A stretch of DNA of 64,000 bases, from positions 223,406 through 287,405 of the forward strand of contig JAODUP010000520.1 of assembly GCA_025642065.1 (NCBI GenBank). The letters run 5' to 3'. This DNA is from Paralvinella palmiformis (lineage: Eukaryota; Annelida; Polychaeta; Terebellida; Alvinellidae). This document shows positions 33,001 through 44,414 of the stretch, piece after piece. Both the position numbers and the translations under genes were made by a program. The notes beneath the pieces are model-generated. The model had not been told where the DNA came from. It worked only from the letters and a program-made list of their open reading frames with translations, and ran no database searches. Every line of letters begins with the position of its first letter. Positions within the stretch are counted from its first letter, which is position 1.

Positions 33001-36000
33001 CAGCTTATAAAGAAACAAAACTCCACTTCCACATCCCTTGTCAATCCATTAAGTATATTACAAAACAAACAGACTGACAACAAATTCCATATTTTAGGCA
33101 GGCGCTGCTGATCACCTATTGCACCTATAGGTGAAACAGTTTCCCATTTGACTAAAATAAAATCTCTTCACGAATTTGGCAAAATGCTTTATGATATTAT
33201 TTATGGCTCACTTTTGTGCTACCAGTGGTGCACCCGTGGAACTGCTGATTTGAACACTCTTGGTCTAAAATTGGCATATTTCTCTTCACTGCAAATTATC
33301 AATACAGTTTCTTCAAATATAATAAACATAGTTAGGAGTCAAGTTATACCAAGAGGCAGAGCTTAAAATATTGGAAGGATAAGTCCAGCATTGACTTTGT
33401 AATTGTCATCAGAAGTCAACAGACAAGCACGAATCTGACGATGGATCGAATTCTACTTTGAGTCTCACTATTGCATTCGTACATTGCTCCTGAAGACATA
33501 AAATTATGTTGTGAACATTACTCAATATCCATTGTTATCTTGAACTTTGTATGGTGCATTTTGCAAGACTAAATTAGATGTGGTTCTGAATCATTCATAA
33601 GAGGCATGGATGAAAACGATGGAGAAAGAAAGAAACAGAAAACGCCGGCTCTGACAACACTAACACTAAACTATGTAAAATCACTCCTTGGCTTTAGTTT
33701 CAGTGTGTTTTAATGATGTGTTCATGAATGTGTGCTTCATGTAGAAGGGCTCAACATTAATGGTTGTCTGCCTGTCTGGGACACCCTATAACAATGTAAT
33801 CAGACAAGTAAAACTACATACTTGGTTGTCCACCATGTCAAGTCATATTTTCGATGGTTCTTAGCATGTGTTACTACGCCGATGCCAATAACTGAAGGTT
33901 ACGTGATAAGATGCAGTTACTATAAAATAGCACAATTTAGTAATCATTCAAATGTTTTGTGGTCTGTGATTGGCTGACAGATATACCGGTAAACCAGAAA
34001 TGATTCAAGATGTCATTGTCGAAGTTCAGTTTCATAATTCCAGTTCCATGAACATTATCCAGAGTCTGATGATCAAGATCCCCTTCTGAACTTTCTCATA
34101 GCTGCCCAGAATGATCAGTAGTATTTGACATTTAATTACACGAATTTTATGGCTCGTACACACAATTAAGTTACATGTAATACCTGGAAATTATTCAAAT
34201 ATCACAACCTATATATTTTGTTGATGCTATACTTGATGATTAATGTTTTTTACTTTGTTTAGATTTTTAATTTAGTTTTGCATTGTTCAATTTGTGCTAA
34301 TCTATGAAACAGTGTTAATAAAGTATTAATAAAAGTTTTATAATGCATCTAGTCAGGAGTTGTGAGTATTTGGAATGGTTAAAAAGGTTATTTTTGTCAT
34401 GTCCTTTATCACAACGTTCATATACCAATACAAAATAAATTCAAAATTTTGAACGAATGATTTCTTTTTCTGGACAAAAATGAACTGTGGCTTGTCCTGC
34501 ATGACAAGTGGCCAAAAATGTTAATGTAGAGCCCTGCACAGCTAGTGAAGTGAGTCACCTTGGATGAGGGACTTGTTTAAAGAGTAGTGGAGGACACTGG
34601 TGACAAGAGTTCTGTGTGATTTTCTTTGATTTATATCTTCTTTTATGCTTGTAAATAAAATTGTTCATTGTGACTATCTACATGTGCCATATTAATGTAT
34701 AGTTATGCAGTATGTTTGTTCAACGTAAATTATGTTTACAAAAGTGGCTAAACAAAATCTTAATTGGCTAAAGAAAATTTTCACTTTTAGCCAAATTAGC
34801 TACACATATGTTAGGACCAGCGCTAGCCTAGATGTTATACTTTTAGATTATATTATACAGTTATGGCCAACAAGAATTACTCAAGAGTTATATACCAAAC
34901 CTTTAGCTACCAGGAAAGGAAAATATAACTGAAACCATTAACTGAAAGCAGACTAACCTTTTTTGGTAAGATATCGCTCAGAATCATGTGACGTTCCATT
35001 TAAATTGTACTGTCCATGTCGTATAAAGAGCAAGTGTCTTGTAGCTTTTGGAGTTACTTCTTTCACTTTATTCTCATAATTCTCTTGCTCAGTGGTGTCA
35101 TTGGGATGTTTCGGTGGCTTCACCATATACTGTGGATCTCTCCTGCAAAAACCAGCAGAGAATATTTACCAGTACACCTGAAAATACTCAACATACCAGC
35201 ACAGCTGGATAACGGTACTAGAATCCTGCTTACACATATCTATCCCCCTTATATGCAAACATAAATCACATACACCACAACTGATTTAGTTAATAACCGT
35301 GGATATTATTTAACAAAGCCATTGTTCTTTGTCATGAAGTGAAATGCACTTAACTGCTAGACCACTGCAGGAATTTCTTGTATTATGAACAAACTAACAA
35401 AGAAAATTTGTTATTTTATATGATCATCATACTGCGATTGGTCCTAACAGATGTGTAGTCTCTTGGTGGATTTTTTTTGTATGTGTGCAAAGAAATTTGG
35501 GAAATGTTTTGCACAGTATGAATGTAATGCTAATTTGCTGAGAATTTATTGTTTGCACAGTTACAGCCACCAAACACCTCTACATCCTTTCAGTTTGATA
35601 ATGATATGACTAGATCAACCGTTCTTAAAGGATTTCATAATCTGAATTATTATGATAATCTGTAGTCTAGCAACTGTCATTTTAAATTGTATCCAACTAT
35701 CAGAGGGTTATATGTATTAAAATAAAGACCAAGTATTAGGGTTTTATTGTTGGTTGAATTATTTCAACCTGCTTGTGAAATTTGAGAACATGCACCAGTT
35801 TATTTGGATACGATATGTGCATCAGGGTCCGTCGATCTCAGCTCAGGTATTCCAAGTGATTAACATTAAAATAGTTGCTCACACCATAATGCCAATGGGC
35901 CGAGATCGACGTGGGTATCAAAAATATATGTTGATTCAGGCCCATATTGCATTAAAGTGTTATTTGTAGATGGGTGTTTGTATGTCGCCGATCTCAGCCT

Positions 36001-36039
36001 ATGTCAATTACTATATAGATATGTTTATATAATTATATG

Positions 36040-36078
<39 letters not shown>

Positions 36079-37405
36079 TTGTATATATATATATCCATAG
36101 GGCCTACAGTGTAGTTTATTGGAATAATATAAATATAAAACGGTTTATTTTGAATAACAGTACTGAGTAACAGGCCACCCATGTAGGCCGTATAGGCAGG
36201 CATATTGTCGGAGGAGCTTGTGGGCAGAGCAGTTGCCATTCTCGTATTCTGCCCAGAAGCCGAATATCTTCTGCAGATCGACTACGACCTGACTGTACAA
36301 CACATATTCCACAGTTTTATTGTACTGACTGAAACTACTATGACTTCCAACATTGTTTACATGCACAACTCAAAACACCCAACAACCACATTCTACTCAA
36401 TGAAACAATGCTAGAGCAACTAGAACCGACATAGACATGATAATTAGAAAGCATAAAATCATGTAGGCATTCAAATAACATTTAATTTGTTCACAAAAAG
36501 ACACATGTACTTAATTAGGCTGACCATTTAATTATACACAACAAAACATAGGAATACCACTCTAACAACCAAATAAGTGGGCCGAGATTGACATGGGCCA
36601 AGGTCGACATGAGTCTGTGCATCTATATACTTGCTCCATTTTTTTCCTTCAAAATGAGGGTGCTCTTCTATAAGGGCCAACATGGTAATAATAAATTAAA
36701 CATGATGCAATGAGGTTGTTGAAACTGATTGAAAAAGATTGCCCATAACTACAAATCATCAAATGTACTTGAATTGGTGTCAAATAATTAGGTAGTAAAC
36801 ATATTTGCTTCGTTAAGATGAATTATACCTTTACGAATGAAGACACATTTCAGACATGATTATTATTTAGAATCACTCAGCGACTCAGTAAATATGGTAA
36901 TCAATAAAAACGAAGTCCAAGTTGAAGTTCAGGACCACAATGGAAATAAGTGTTTTCACTTTCTTGTGCTATCCAAAATTCAGGTACTTTAATATATCCA
37001 TGTCTTTTAGTGTTATTATATGTACTAAGATTAGTGTACCAAATAAATCAAATTAAAAAAGCCAAGGGTCCAACTGCCTCAGGGCCAGCCAGGCCATGCC
37101 AAGAACATTGATTGAATCATTGCACTTGATCACTGCTTCAATATCATACAAAATAATAGTTATGTTATGATAGTGTACCTGTCCCAGTTACTATCCCATT
37201 TTACAGACGGTTCAAAGTTCGTCGTCCAAGACGCCAAAACCTTTCCTAGGTGTGTGTGTTTATCTACAAACACCTTCCTCGCGATGTTTTTTGTTTCGTC
37301 TTCTGAACTTCGACCACCTTTTAAATAATAAAAACCTGCAGCTGTTCCGACACCAAGACCTAAGGCTGATACAAGACGCACTAAGCGTCGAGTGTGTTGA
37401 CTCAT
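30087..37405 (-). CDS. PGAM5: PGAM5-type mitochondrial serine/threonine/histidine phosphatase
   Basis: Membrane-anchored mitochondrial phosphatase of the histidine-phosphatase superfamily; family members dephosphorylate partners such as FUNDC1 and DRP1 and act in mitophagy and cell death. Exons in transcript order: 37179-37405, 34958-35142, 32485-32699, 30378-30508, 30087-30237 (909 nt, 302 residues). An N-terminal TM helix (about residues 11-28, with AAGFYYL) matches the family anchor. WDSNWD at residues 70-75 fits the WDxNWD multimerisation/activation motif. Catalytic-core signs are FIRHGQY (His118), the SxMTRA block (residues 163-167), LQEGAP (Glu191) and CHANVIR (His243). Exon 4 must use the acceptor CCATAG at about 30509-30514: the in-exon CAG at 30501-30503 would break the frame, while the outer site gives [12 protein letters not shown] in phase. 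Tail-to-tail with VPS53, 4.0 kb apart. Confidence 0.95.
30690..32040 (+). pseudogene. LINE reverse transcriptase, degenerate, in PGAM5 intron 3
   Basis: Plus-strand pieces give RT blocks in order: [64 protein letters not shown] (motif A) and [11 protein letters not shown], where the catalytic YADD has become YAGA. After SINE-A copy 6, [20 protein letters not shown] continues it. Several stops and frame changes make it inactive. Antisense to PGAM5. Confidence 0.8.
31616..31803 (-). repeat. SINE-A copy 6, inserted in a LINE
   Basis: Perfect 15-bp TSD AATTAAACACAATGA at 31601-31615 and 31804-31818. It interrupts the reverse-transcriptase reading of the LINE fragment at 30690-32040, so it is younger than that LINE. 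Tail is ATC-rich. Confidence 0.9.
32788..32975 (+). repeat. SINE-B copy 4 (tRNA-derived)
   Basis: Diverged copy in PGAM5 intron 2. The head carries TAGTTAGAGCACTGTGC and then an insertion relative to other copies; CCTCCAGGTCAGAGTTTGAATCC forms box B; the body has CCAGATGTGACCAGTGCCA. Confidence 0.5.
35815..36620. repeat. GTCGATCTCGGC-type motif cluster in PGAM5 intron 1
   Basis: The motif occurs in both orientations: GTCGATCTCAGCT (35831), GGCCGAGATCGACG (35898), TCGCCGATCTCAGCC (35985), GGGCCGAGATTGAC and CCAAGGTCGACATG (36580-36612). A TA microsatellite lies between (36041-36075). This resembles terminal or subterminal repeats of a DNA element; I could not define borders. Confidence 0.4.
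36041..36095. repeat. TA microsatellite
   Basis: About 17 TA units (36041-36075) followed by a short interrupted run. In PGAM5 intron 1. Confidence 0.9.
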
Positions 37406-37560
37406 CTTCGCTCCGCAGAAAAATAATATAAGTCTCGTCTAGTCTAGATCTACTAGAGTCTAGTAAATAAACACTCGCCACACTGTTGGACGCATGCCCA
37501 GGATAACGACATAACATTCTCTCATTATCGTCCGAAACGCAGTATTAGGAAAATATACTC
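37406..37560 (-). promoter_or_regulatory. PGAM5 5' flank / likely promoter
   Basis: Sequence immediately upstream of the PGAM5 start codon. It includes a short palindromic cluster of TCTAGATCTA type (37437-37465), like that near the DHX37/VPS53 promoter. No TATA box is clear. Assignment rests on position. Confidence 0.35.
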
Positions 37561-37798
37561 CATTAGGTGTTTCCGAACTGTACAAAAAATGAGTGTAGGC
37601 ATTGACTTATGAAAGAATTGTATAATCAGAAACATTTGGTAATACATCTGTAATTTAACAGCATTTTACACCTTTTAATTTTTTTCATATTTTATACTCT
37701 CAATTGTCAATATATTTATTAAATATGGACTCGTGTTTGTATCAAATATTGATGTCTGAAATTTAAAAAATGATTGATTGATTGAAATGCATTCTTAT

Positions 37799-38034
37799 GC
37801 GTGTGCGCGTGTGTGTGTGCGTGCGCGCGCGCGCGTGTGTGTATTATAACACAGTGTTGTATTCACTATACACAACCACATGTTTTTAGCATTTTGTCAA
37901 AGAAAATAGTATATATAGATGCAATATTGAATGAAAATTTATTGATCGTTATATAATGAATGGATATAAATAAAAGTTATCCACACACACGCGCGCGCGC
38001 GCACACGCACGCACGCACACACACTACACACACA
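37799..38034. repeat. Inverted pair of GT/GC and CA/GC alternating tracts
   Basis: An alternating GT/GC tract (37799-37842) and a near-complementary CA/GC tract (37981-38034) are separated by about 140 AT-rich bases. Both are purine-pyrimidine alternating and could form Z-DNA or a long hairpin. Upstream of PGAM5. Confidence 0.8.
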
Positions 38035-38857
38035 TATATGATAGATATGTGGACCGCGCATTTAAAACACAAATTGTTATTCATCGTGTTGAAACCTTAA
38101 TCCTCGCATAAAAAATATTTAAACAAATTTAAAATCGACAGCCTACAATTAGCGTATGGGTGATTGAAGTTTTGTTCACAGGTTCATGGTGCATATTTAT
38201 CTGGATATATAATGGTGACCCAGAAGTGATTAAAAATGGGATAAATATTTGACCTGAGCTTTTGATACAATATATTCATGATAGATAGTAATTTTGGCTG
38301 ATTCAGTGAAGTGCATGTTTGTTCTATAGACACTATTCCAATGAGTGAGATGTATATTTTCACAGCCAGTTTATTTTAAATAGGAGGAAATATAAACTCG
38401 AATAGGAAACATGTTATAGTCTATACATTCAGATACACACAATTTACACCAAACATCCTTTCCCCTTAATTCTTTCAACATATGCCATCTTCCAATGTGA
38501 AATTAAACTAGAATTGAGGTTCTCAATCTTTCGTCGCGCGCATTGTACGAAAATATATAGACAAGCCTTGGCTTAATATTTCCACAATCAGAAATTATAT
38601 ATAAACATTTTCTTTAAAAAAATAACAATCACATAAAATTCAGGAAACTGTAAAATCCCGTCTGTCTTCTCACGAAATAAAAAAAATTAAACATCTAGGC
38701 ATATGGGAAAAATTCATGAAAAGACTGACTGTCCTACCACACACTAATCTCACGATCAGTCCACAGAAACTTCACTGCTAATCCTTAATCTAGGTCTATA
38801 ACGGATCATGTGGAGGTTGGAAACATTTATTGTCTTGTATCAGTTATAAGTAAATTG
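38035..38857. other. No gene seen
   Basis: AT-rich intergenic sequence between the alternating tracts and SINE-C. No ORF, repeat family or splice-linked coding segment was recognised. Confidence 0.5.
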
Positions 38858-38874
38858 AAAACAATTAAAGAACG

Positions 38875-39227
38875 TGAGCTCCGGTGGCCTAGCGGTTAAG
38901 CACTCGGCACTTGGTGCCAACAGTCGCAGGTTCGAACACCGTAAGAGGTCGAAACTTTTCCAGGGATTAATTTCTCGGCTCACTACATCTTGGGTGGCTG
39001 ACCACGTTAAATGGCGCTGCCGTCTCCACTGAATTATTTAAAATAAAGGGGGACGTTAAAACCCCCCTGAGGACGTAAAACACTCTGGCAGTGACCACCC
39101 TCAGGGTATTTCGGCTCCATCTTTCCGTACTGCTCCCCTGTGAGTGGTGGGGGAGGAGTTTTCTCAACCACTCCAACATAGAGGCTGTGCTGATTAAGCG
39201 ACAGCCTGGGGATTCTCCCCGAACAAC
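38875..39227 (+). repeat. SINE-C, full-length 353-bp tRNA-derived SINE
   Basis: Perfect 17-bp TSD AAAACAATTAAAGAACG at 38858-38874 and 39228-39244. Head has GGTGGCCTAGCGGTTAAGCA (box A) and GCAGGTTCGAACACCG (box B). The roughly 250-bp body includes AATTTCTCGGCTCACTACA and GGCGCTGCCGTCTCC, and the 3' end is CCCCGAACAAC with no long poly(A). Small ORFs on the minus strand here are not genes. A decayed relative lies at 49970-50075. Confidence 0.92.
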
Positions 39228-39244
39228 AAAACAATTAAAGAACG

Positions 39245-41756
39245 CATAAGCCTACAAGCTTTTGAACACAATTAAGTTGAGCTAAAATAAAAATAATGTT
39301 ATCATCGACGTATTACAGAAGTTTGGTTATCTGGTTAACACAACAGACGGATCTATTAAATTTGGTCGGGCCGTATTTAAACGACCACGATTAATTGACA
39401 TAGAGCGTAATCCATTTATAATTCATTGTCTGTCGAGTTCCAAGGATTAATTCTTGATTCGGTAATGTATTTCCGTACAATTTAACAACACTAATTATAA
39501 CGTTTTCGTGGAGTACGTGGCGTATTATTAATATTGTATTAATATTTTCCGTTTGCTTTAAATGTTTACTATGTTGTAGGATTAAATGGCTGTGTGCTTG
39601 TGACATGTGCTTGTCTATCTGGTAAGAGTGAGTGAGTGAGTGAGTGAGTAGAAAGGCAGGTAGATGAATGAGTTAGTGAATTGGTGGGCGAGCGAGTCAG
39701 TGACTGAGCAAATTATTTAGTAACTCATACATTTATATAGTTTCGGTACCAGTCTCACTTTAGTATATATGAGCGAATATCTACTTTCTAGACAAAGAAG
39801 ATGACAAAGAATAGAATATACCTGTCTTGATATAAATAAAGTTACTAGAGATGGCGTTACGAACCTATTTTTGTTGCAAGTTTGACGGTACGTATAAAAA
39901 TAATAAAGCCATGAGGACTTTCGGGGTGAATCATGTGTGTGTGTTGGGCGCGCGCGCGTGCATGCGTGCGCGTGTGTTTCTTGGTATATTATTTCCTGTT
40001 AAAGACATATTATAATATAACAATTTTCTGTAATTAAATGCTTAAAATATATAGTCTAATTTATCCAGTTCCATCACCATTTAAAAACTTCCATTTCAAT
40101 CAGGTTAACGCCGAATCAATCACCCTCTGGTACACTAACTCATTTAATAAAACAGTTCAGTATGATGACTGTGATATAGGTTGTTATCTTTAGGTGACCC
40201 CCCCCCCAACACATTCCTTTTAGTCTACAAATCAAATTGTCAGGGTAGAATTTAGAATATGATTCACTGATTTAAAATACAAAAAACAAAACAAATGGTT
40301 GTTCATGTATTTCATTAATAGACGGGATGTATTCGTCAGAACTGTTGAAGGGGATCACGCATATATCAAAATATCAAAATATAGAAATGTAATTGAAGGG
40401 TCTTCATATATAGTAAACAGAATAAAGAATGCAATGGAAGCACTACCTTGAAAAGTTTAGTGAAATTTTTATGACAACATCACAAATTTAAATTTATCGC
40501 CGATTATTACTTGGAACTTTTATAAACAATGCCCATGAGTTCTACTAGCATATAGCAAGACATAGTTTCACCGGTCTTGATAATTACAGTAAGAGTCCTA
40601 TATAGTTGATATTTGATATTTACAAAAAAAATCAATAATTTACCAATCACAAAAACAATCAACATGTTCACACTGATGAGTTACGTGTAATGATATTATA
40701 TTTTTATATGGGTTATTATTATAACAGACTTGTATAAAATGTATTATTGATATAGATCTACAGTCCATTATTTTAATAGTGCACCTTTATGACATCATAA
40801 TGTATATAATATAAAGAGCGGAATGGGTTAATTCAGTTGACGTGTTACACCTTACAACGCGTAAATGTGAATAGTTATACAGATCTAGAATAAGGTCTGA
40901 GATATATAGTGGTTCAAAATATTAATATCAACACATCCAGCGAATTACTGATTCTGGTATTTTCGCGAGCCCAATTATTGTTGCAGCAATTAGTGTTGCT
41001 GATATGCAACAGAATTTTGCCAATATTATAAATATATACGTACAACCATTCCTGTCTTCTAATATTCTACTTACTGATCTAGTGTCTCTTCTACATTTGC
41101 TTCAGGTATCTGATTTCACAGACAGATATTCGTAGTAGTCAAAATGAATATCAATTCTTGAATAGTTACCACTGACATTGGAGCACATTTAGTGAATAAT
41201 GGTATCGGCTAAATCTCCAAAATATTGGCTTCCAAATTACATGGTCTACCGCTATGTCACCGCTATGGTACACACCTGTACATGTACATCACATATCAAC
41301 AAGCTGGATTTTGCGTTTCATTTGGCTCTGGTTACCTTGGACTTTATTCGTTGATCCGACGTTTCCATTGGTGGTGGCCAGCGTCAGATAAACAGGAGTC
41401 AGTTCTTGTTTGAGGAATGTTATGAAGTTGCATTTAACGTCCTGTTTCTACCGATCTAACCAGCCATCAAAACAGTTCTCTCGATAAGCCTTGATTTGTG
41501 TCGTTTACTGTTTGTCTGCTGTTATGTTAACCTCAAATGGAGAAACCACTATTTTGAGTTATTCTTGTACAGAGGTTTCTGGAAGCTGATCTATTTTCAA
41601 GTTTGTCGTTCAGAAAACTTTCCATGACCTCTTCACCTCTCTTATCCCCCCCCCCCCGCCTATTAGACTGTCGGTGATCACATTAGTTTCCACGTCAAGT
41701 GTTATTATGTTATTCACATTCTTTGTTATCTACGTTATCTGATGGTACCTTAAACA
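39245..41756. other. Intergenic, repeats only
   Basis: Contains a GAGT microsatellite (39627-39653), a GCGC/GTGC alternating tract (39938-39978) and a C-tract (40199-40208). Small ORFs have no recognisable similarity. No host gene found. Confidence 0.5.
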
Positions 41757-41993
41757 TCACCCACGTACATTGTGCTGGATGACTAAGGTCATTGTACGGG
41801 GGCTTTCTGTTCTCGCGATTCCAACTAGACCATCAGCAATCTTTCTTAGTTTATCGATGTGCTTTAATCCTAGTTCGCATGAAAGCTGGTTGAACTGGTG
41901 TTGCGTTTCTTTCACCACAAAGTCATTATTGATAAACTCATTGTAGATAACAGGTGCTCGGGTTTCTAGTATAGATCGCAGAGGTTGAGCCAT
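41757..41993 (-). pseudogene. Fragment of a repetitive, uncharacterised invertebrate protein family
   Basis: A 78-residue reading frame. NEFINNDFVVKETQHQFNQL followed by GLKHIDKLRKIADGLVGIAR resembles, from memory, a repetitive uncharacterised family found in mollusc and cnidarian genomes whose members carry a (V)VKET.H.FNQ...D.A.E..NK..K..GG..GITR pattern. The reading ends abruptly after the last recognisable segment. No splice-linked extension was found. A host gene cannot be excluded. Confidence 0.35.
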
Positions 41994-43449
41994 GGACTCA
42001 TGTCGACAACACTAGACAAGAACAGCTTCTAATTTTCAATGCGCAAAGAACGTGTGAACCACATAACAATGGATGATATGACAGTGTATTGTTGGCCAAT
42101 ATATGTTGTTTGATCAATAAAAGAACTCAGTATGGATCATATTGAATCGTAGTGATGGACAAGAACAATTATAGGTGGTAGATGGTGTATGTTACTGACA
42201 GGTTTTTGCTTGCCGTCAGTATCAAACGCTTGCGTATAATCAATCCATGCAGTGACGCATGTTTCGATTATGCAATTAACCAAGCCATGTCTAGTAGTTC
42301 AACCATGCCTAGAGCCCCTTACAAATAACTGATAATGCGTGCACATGATACACTACATTTACCTGACTGATATCTGTCTTTTATTAATCCACAACATGAT
42401 GTTGTTCGTATATTAAATCATGAACTCTTCCCTTGGTGAATAAATCGTAACTACAATGTGATAGACCACATAATAAATGATAATAAACAGGATTCGCTTT
42501 TATTCATTGGGTAATATGGGGGTTAAGTATGCCCATGGCAATTATTAAAACTAAAAATACTAGACATAATTAGTGGCTTACCTTATACACAGATTAATAG
42601 GATAAATTTTTGTTCTAGAAACATCCGTTATTGGCTTTGTTGAAATGCGATGAAGTGTATAATTATTAATAAGTACTTACGTGTATAACGGAATCACTGG
42701 TTCATTGGCGTGAATTTAACGTTAATTTGAAAATAAAATCGAAAGTCCCAAGTGAACAATGTGAAAATAGTATATGAAGTTAATGATGCCTTGATGAAAC
42801 AAAAATAAATAAATTGGGAGGGGGACATTTCTTTTCTGATCTATGGAAACGAATAAGACCTTCTTTTTTTCAATTAGCCTATGAGATAATATAAATTCTG
42901 ATTTAGGTTGGCATATACTCCTCTCTTACTTCTAGACCATTTATCTGGATATACACGGTGACTGTGATGTTTTTCAATATACTGGCACTGATCAAAGTTA
43001 TTTGATAAATAAGTATTTTAGAGAACAGTTTGTCCTCATTCCATCTGATTTGCTGGGCATTGATTCTGAAATCATGTCTTTGCTAAAAAGAAAAGAACAA
43101 CGAACATGACAATATGCGTTCTTGGTTTATTAAAAATATATAATATATCAAATACGATAACCGTTAATAAATCCATGAAAACTGTAATTGCACCCGATGA
43201 CTATAATATTATTGCAGGTTTACAACGTTTAATAAATAAATAAAACCTTGAACAAACTACATATCTATAGCTGTTCTACAATATTTTTCTCTCTCTAGAT
43301 ACTAGAAACAAAATGTTTAAAAAAAGCGTCTACAGTTTTAGTAATAATGTTATCCAAGTCAATATAACTTTAAGTTCTGCGCTGAAGTCTCCACAAATTT
43401 TCAAACATACTAAACTATGATGTGCCATTAAATCAAATGCAATATTATG
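41994..43449. other. No gene seen
   Basis: AT-rich intergenic stretch up to the hAT-like element. No ORF above 60 codons, and no repeat family recognised. Confidence 0.5.
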
Positions 43450-43457
43450 GCGTACTC

Positions 43458-44406
43458 TAGGGCCAGAAAAATATTTCTACATCTCACTAGCCCCTGAGCT
43501 AGTAAATTTTAAATCCACTAGACTAACAAATTTCTTAATAGCCCAACAAAAATTTACTAGCTATTAAAACCAGATTTCTTTTACTAGTCAGAACAACACT
43601 ATGCTAGAATCGACGGAGAACACCAGATCGTAAATTTGTGTATGATTGATGTTTTACGGCCATTTTGTACACCTGATAGGCCAAATGGGGCGAGTGACCT
43701 ACAAAGGTAATGAAGCGAAGTCAAAGATGCCAACACCGATATTCGAACTCAGGTGGTAGTGATCTGTGGTCCAACGCGCTAACAATTAGACCATGGAGGC
43801 AATAAAAACAATACTTATATGTTTGTGATTTTATTGATCCACACTCTAACACAATACAAGTATATAATAATCAATAATTCATACACATATGAACACAATT
43901 AAGTTACCAAAACCTGCATACATTTCCTTCGGCAAAGTAAGAAAACGGTTAGTATGATATATGAAATCCATATTTATATTTACACAGTGATCAAATAAAT
44001 AAACAGGAACGGGACAGAGAAATCCACCATATAAACAAGACCATGTGCTTTATTTACCGTAAACAAAGACAACGGGCAAATCGAGAGAGAGTATTTGAGT
44101 CACGTGACCATCATAACGCAAATGGTTGTTTAACAGCCAAGATCACGAGCTCACCAAAATCTCTACAACCGGGAACAGTGTTTTTAGCGACAGTTGGTGA
44201 GTTATCGGCACGGGTGTTTTAAACTATGATACTTTTACCATCGCCAAGAGCTCCAAAAACAGCAGAAAATCATTCTACGAAAAACGAACTTGAGACTACC
44301 GCACATCTTGCTTCAAAATGCCAGCACCACAGCCGGACTACTGTTTTAGACTACTCACAAAATCCACACGTTCCGGACGCCCGGACTGCCGATTTTTCCG
44401 GCCCTG
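43458..44406. mobile_element. hAT-like nonautonomous element, 949 bp, carrying SINE-A
   Basis: Ends TAGGGCCAGAAAAAT and ATTTTTCCGGCCCTG (inverted) with a perfect 8-bp TSD GCGTACTC at 43450-43457 and 44407-44414. Contains subterminal CTAGCCC/GGGCTAG-type repeats, SINE-A copy 7 and a right part of unknown origin. No transposase is visible, so it would need a hAT transposase in trans. Confidence 0.88.
43640..43805 (-). repeat. SINE-A copy 7, inside a hAT-like element
   Basis: Minus-oriented copy within the element 43458-44406, at the same relative position and orientation as copy 2 in the element at 11717. It ends with the head CTCCATGGTCTAATTGTTAG (reverse complement). Confidence 0.75.
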
Positions 44407-44414
44407 GCGTACTC

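Noticed and set aside
38875..38950. Possible tRNA gene (box A and box B present)
   Set aside because: It is the head of SINE-C: flanked by TSDs with a 280-bp downstream body, and no convincing cloverleaf acceptor stem was seen.
38967..39234. Overlapping 66-70-codon minus ORFs
   Set aside because: They lie wholly within SINE-C, whose borders are fixed by a perfect TSD.
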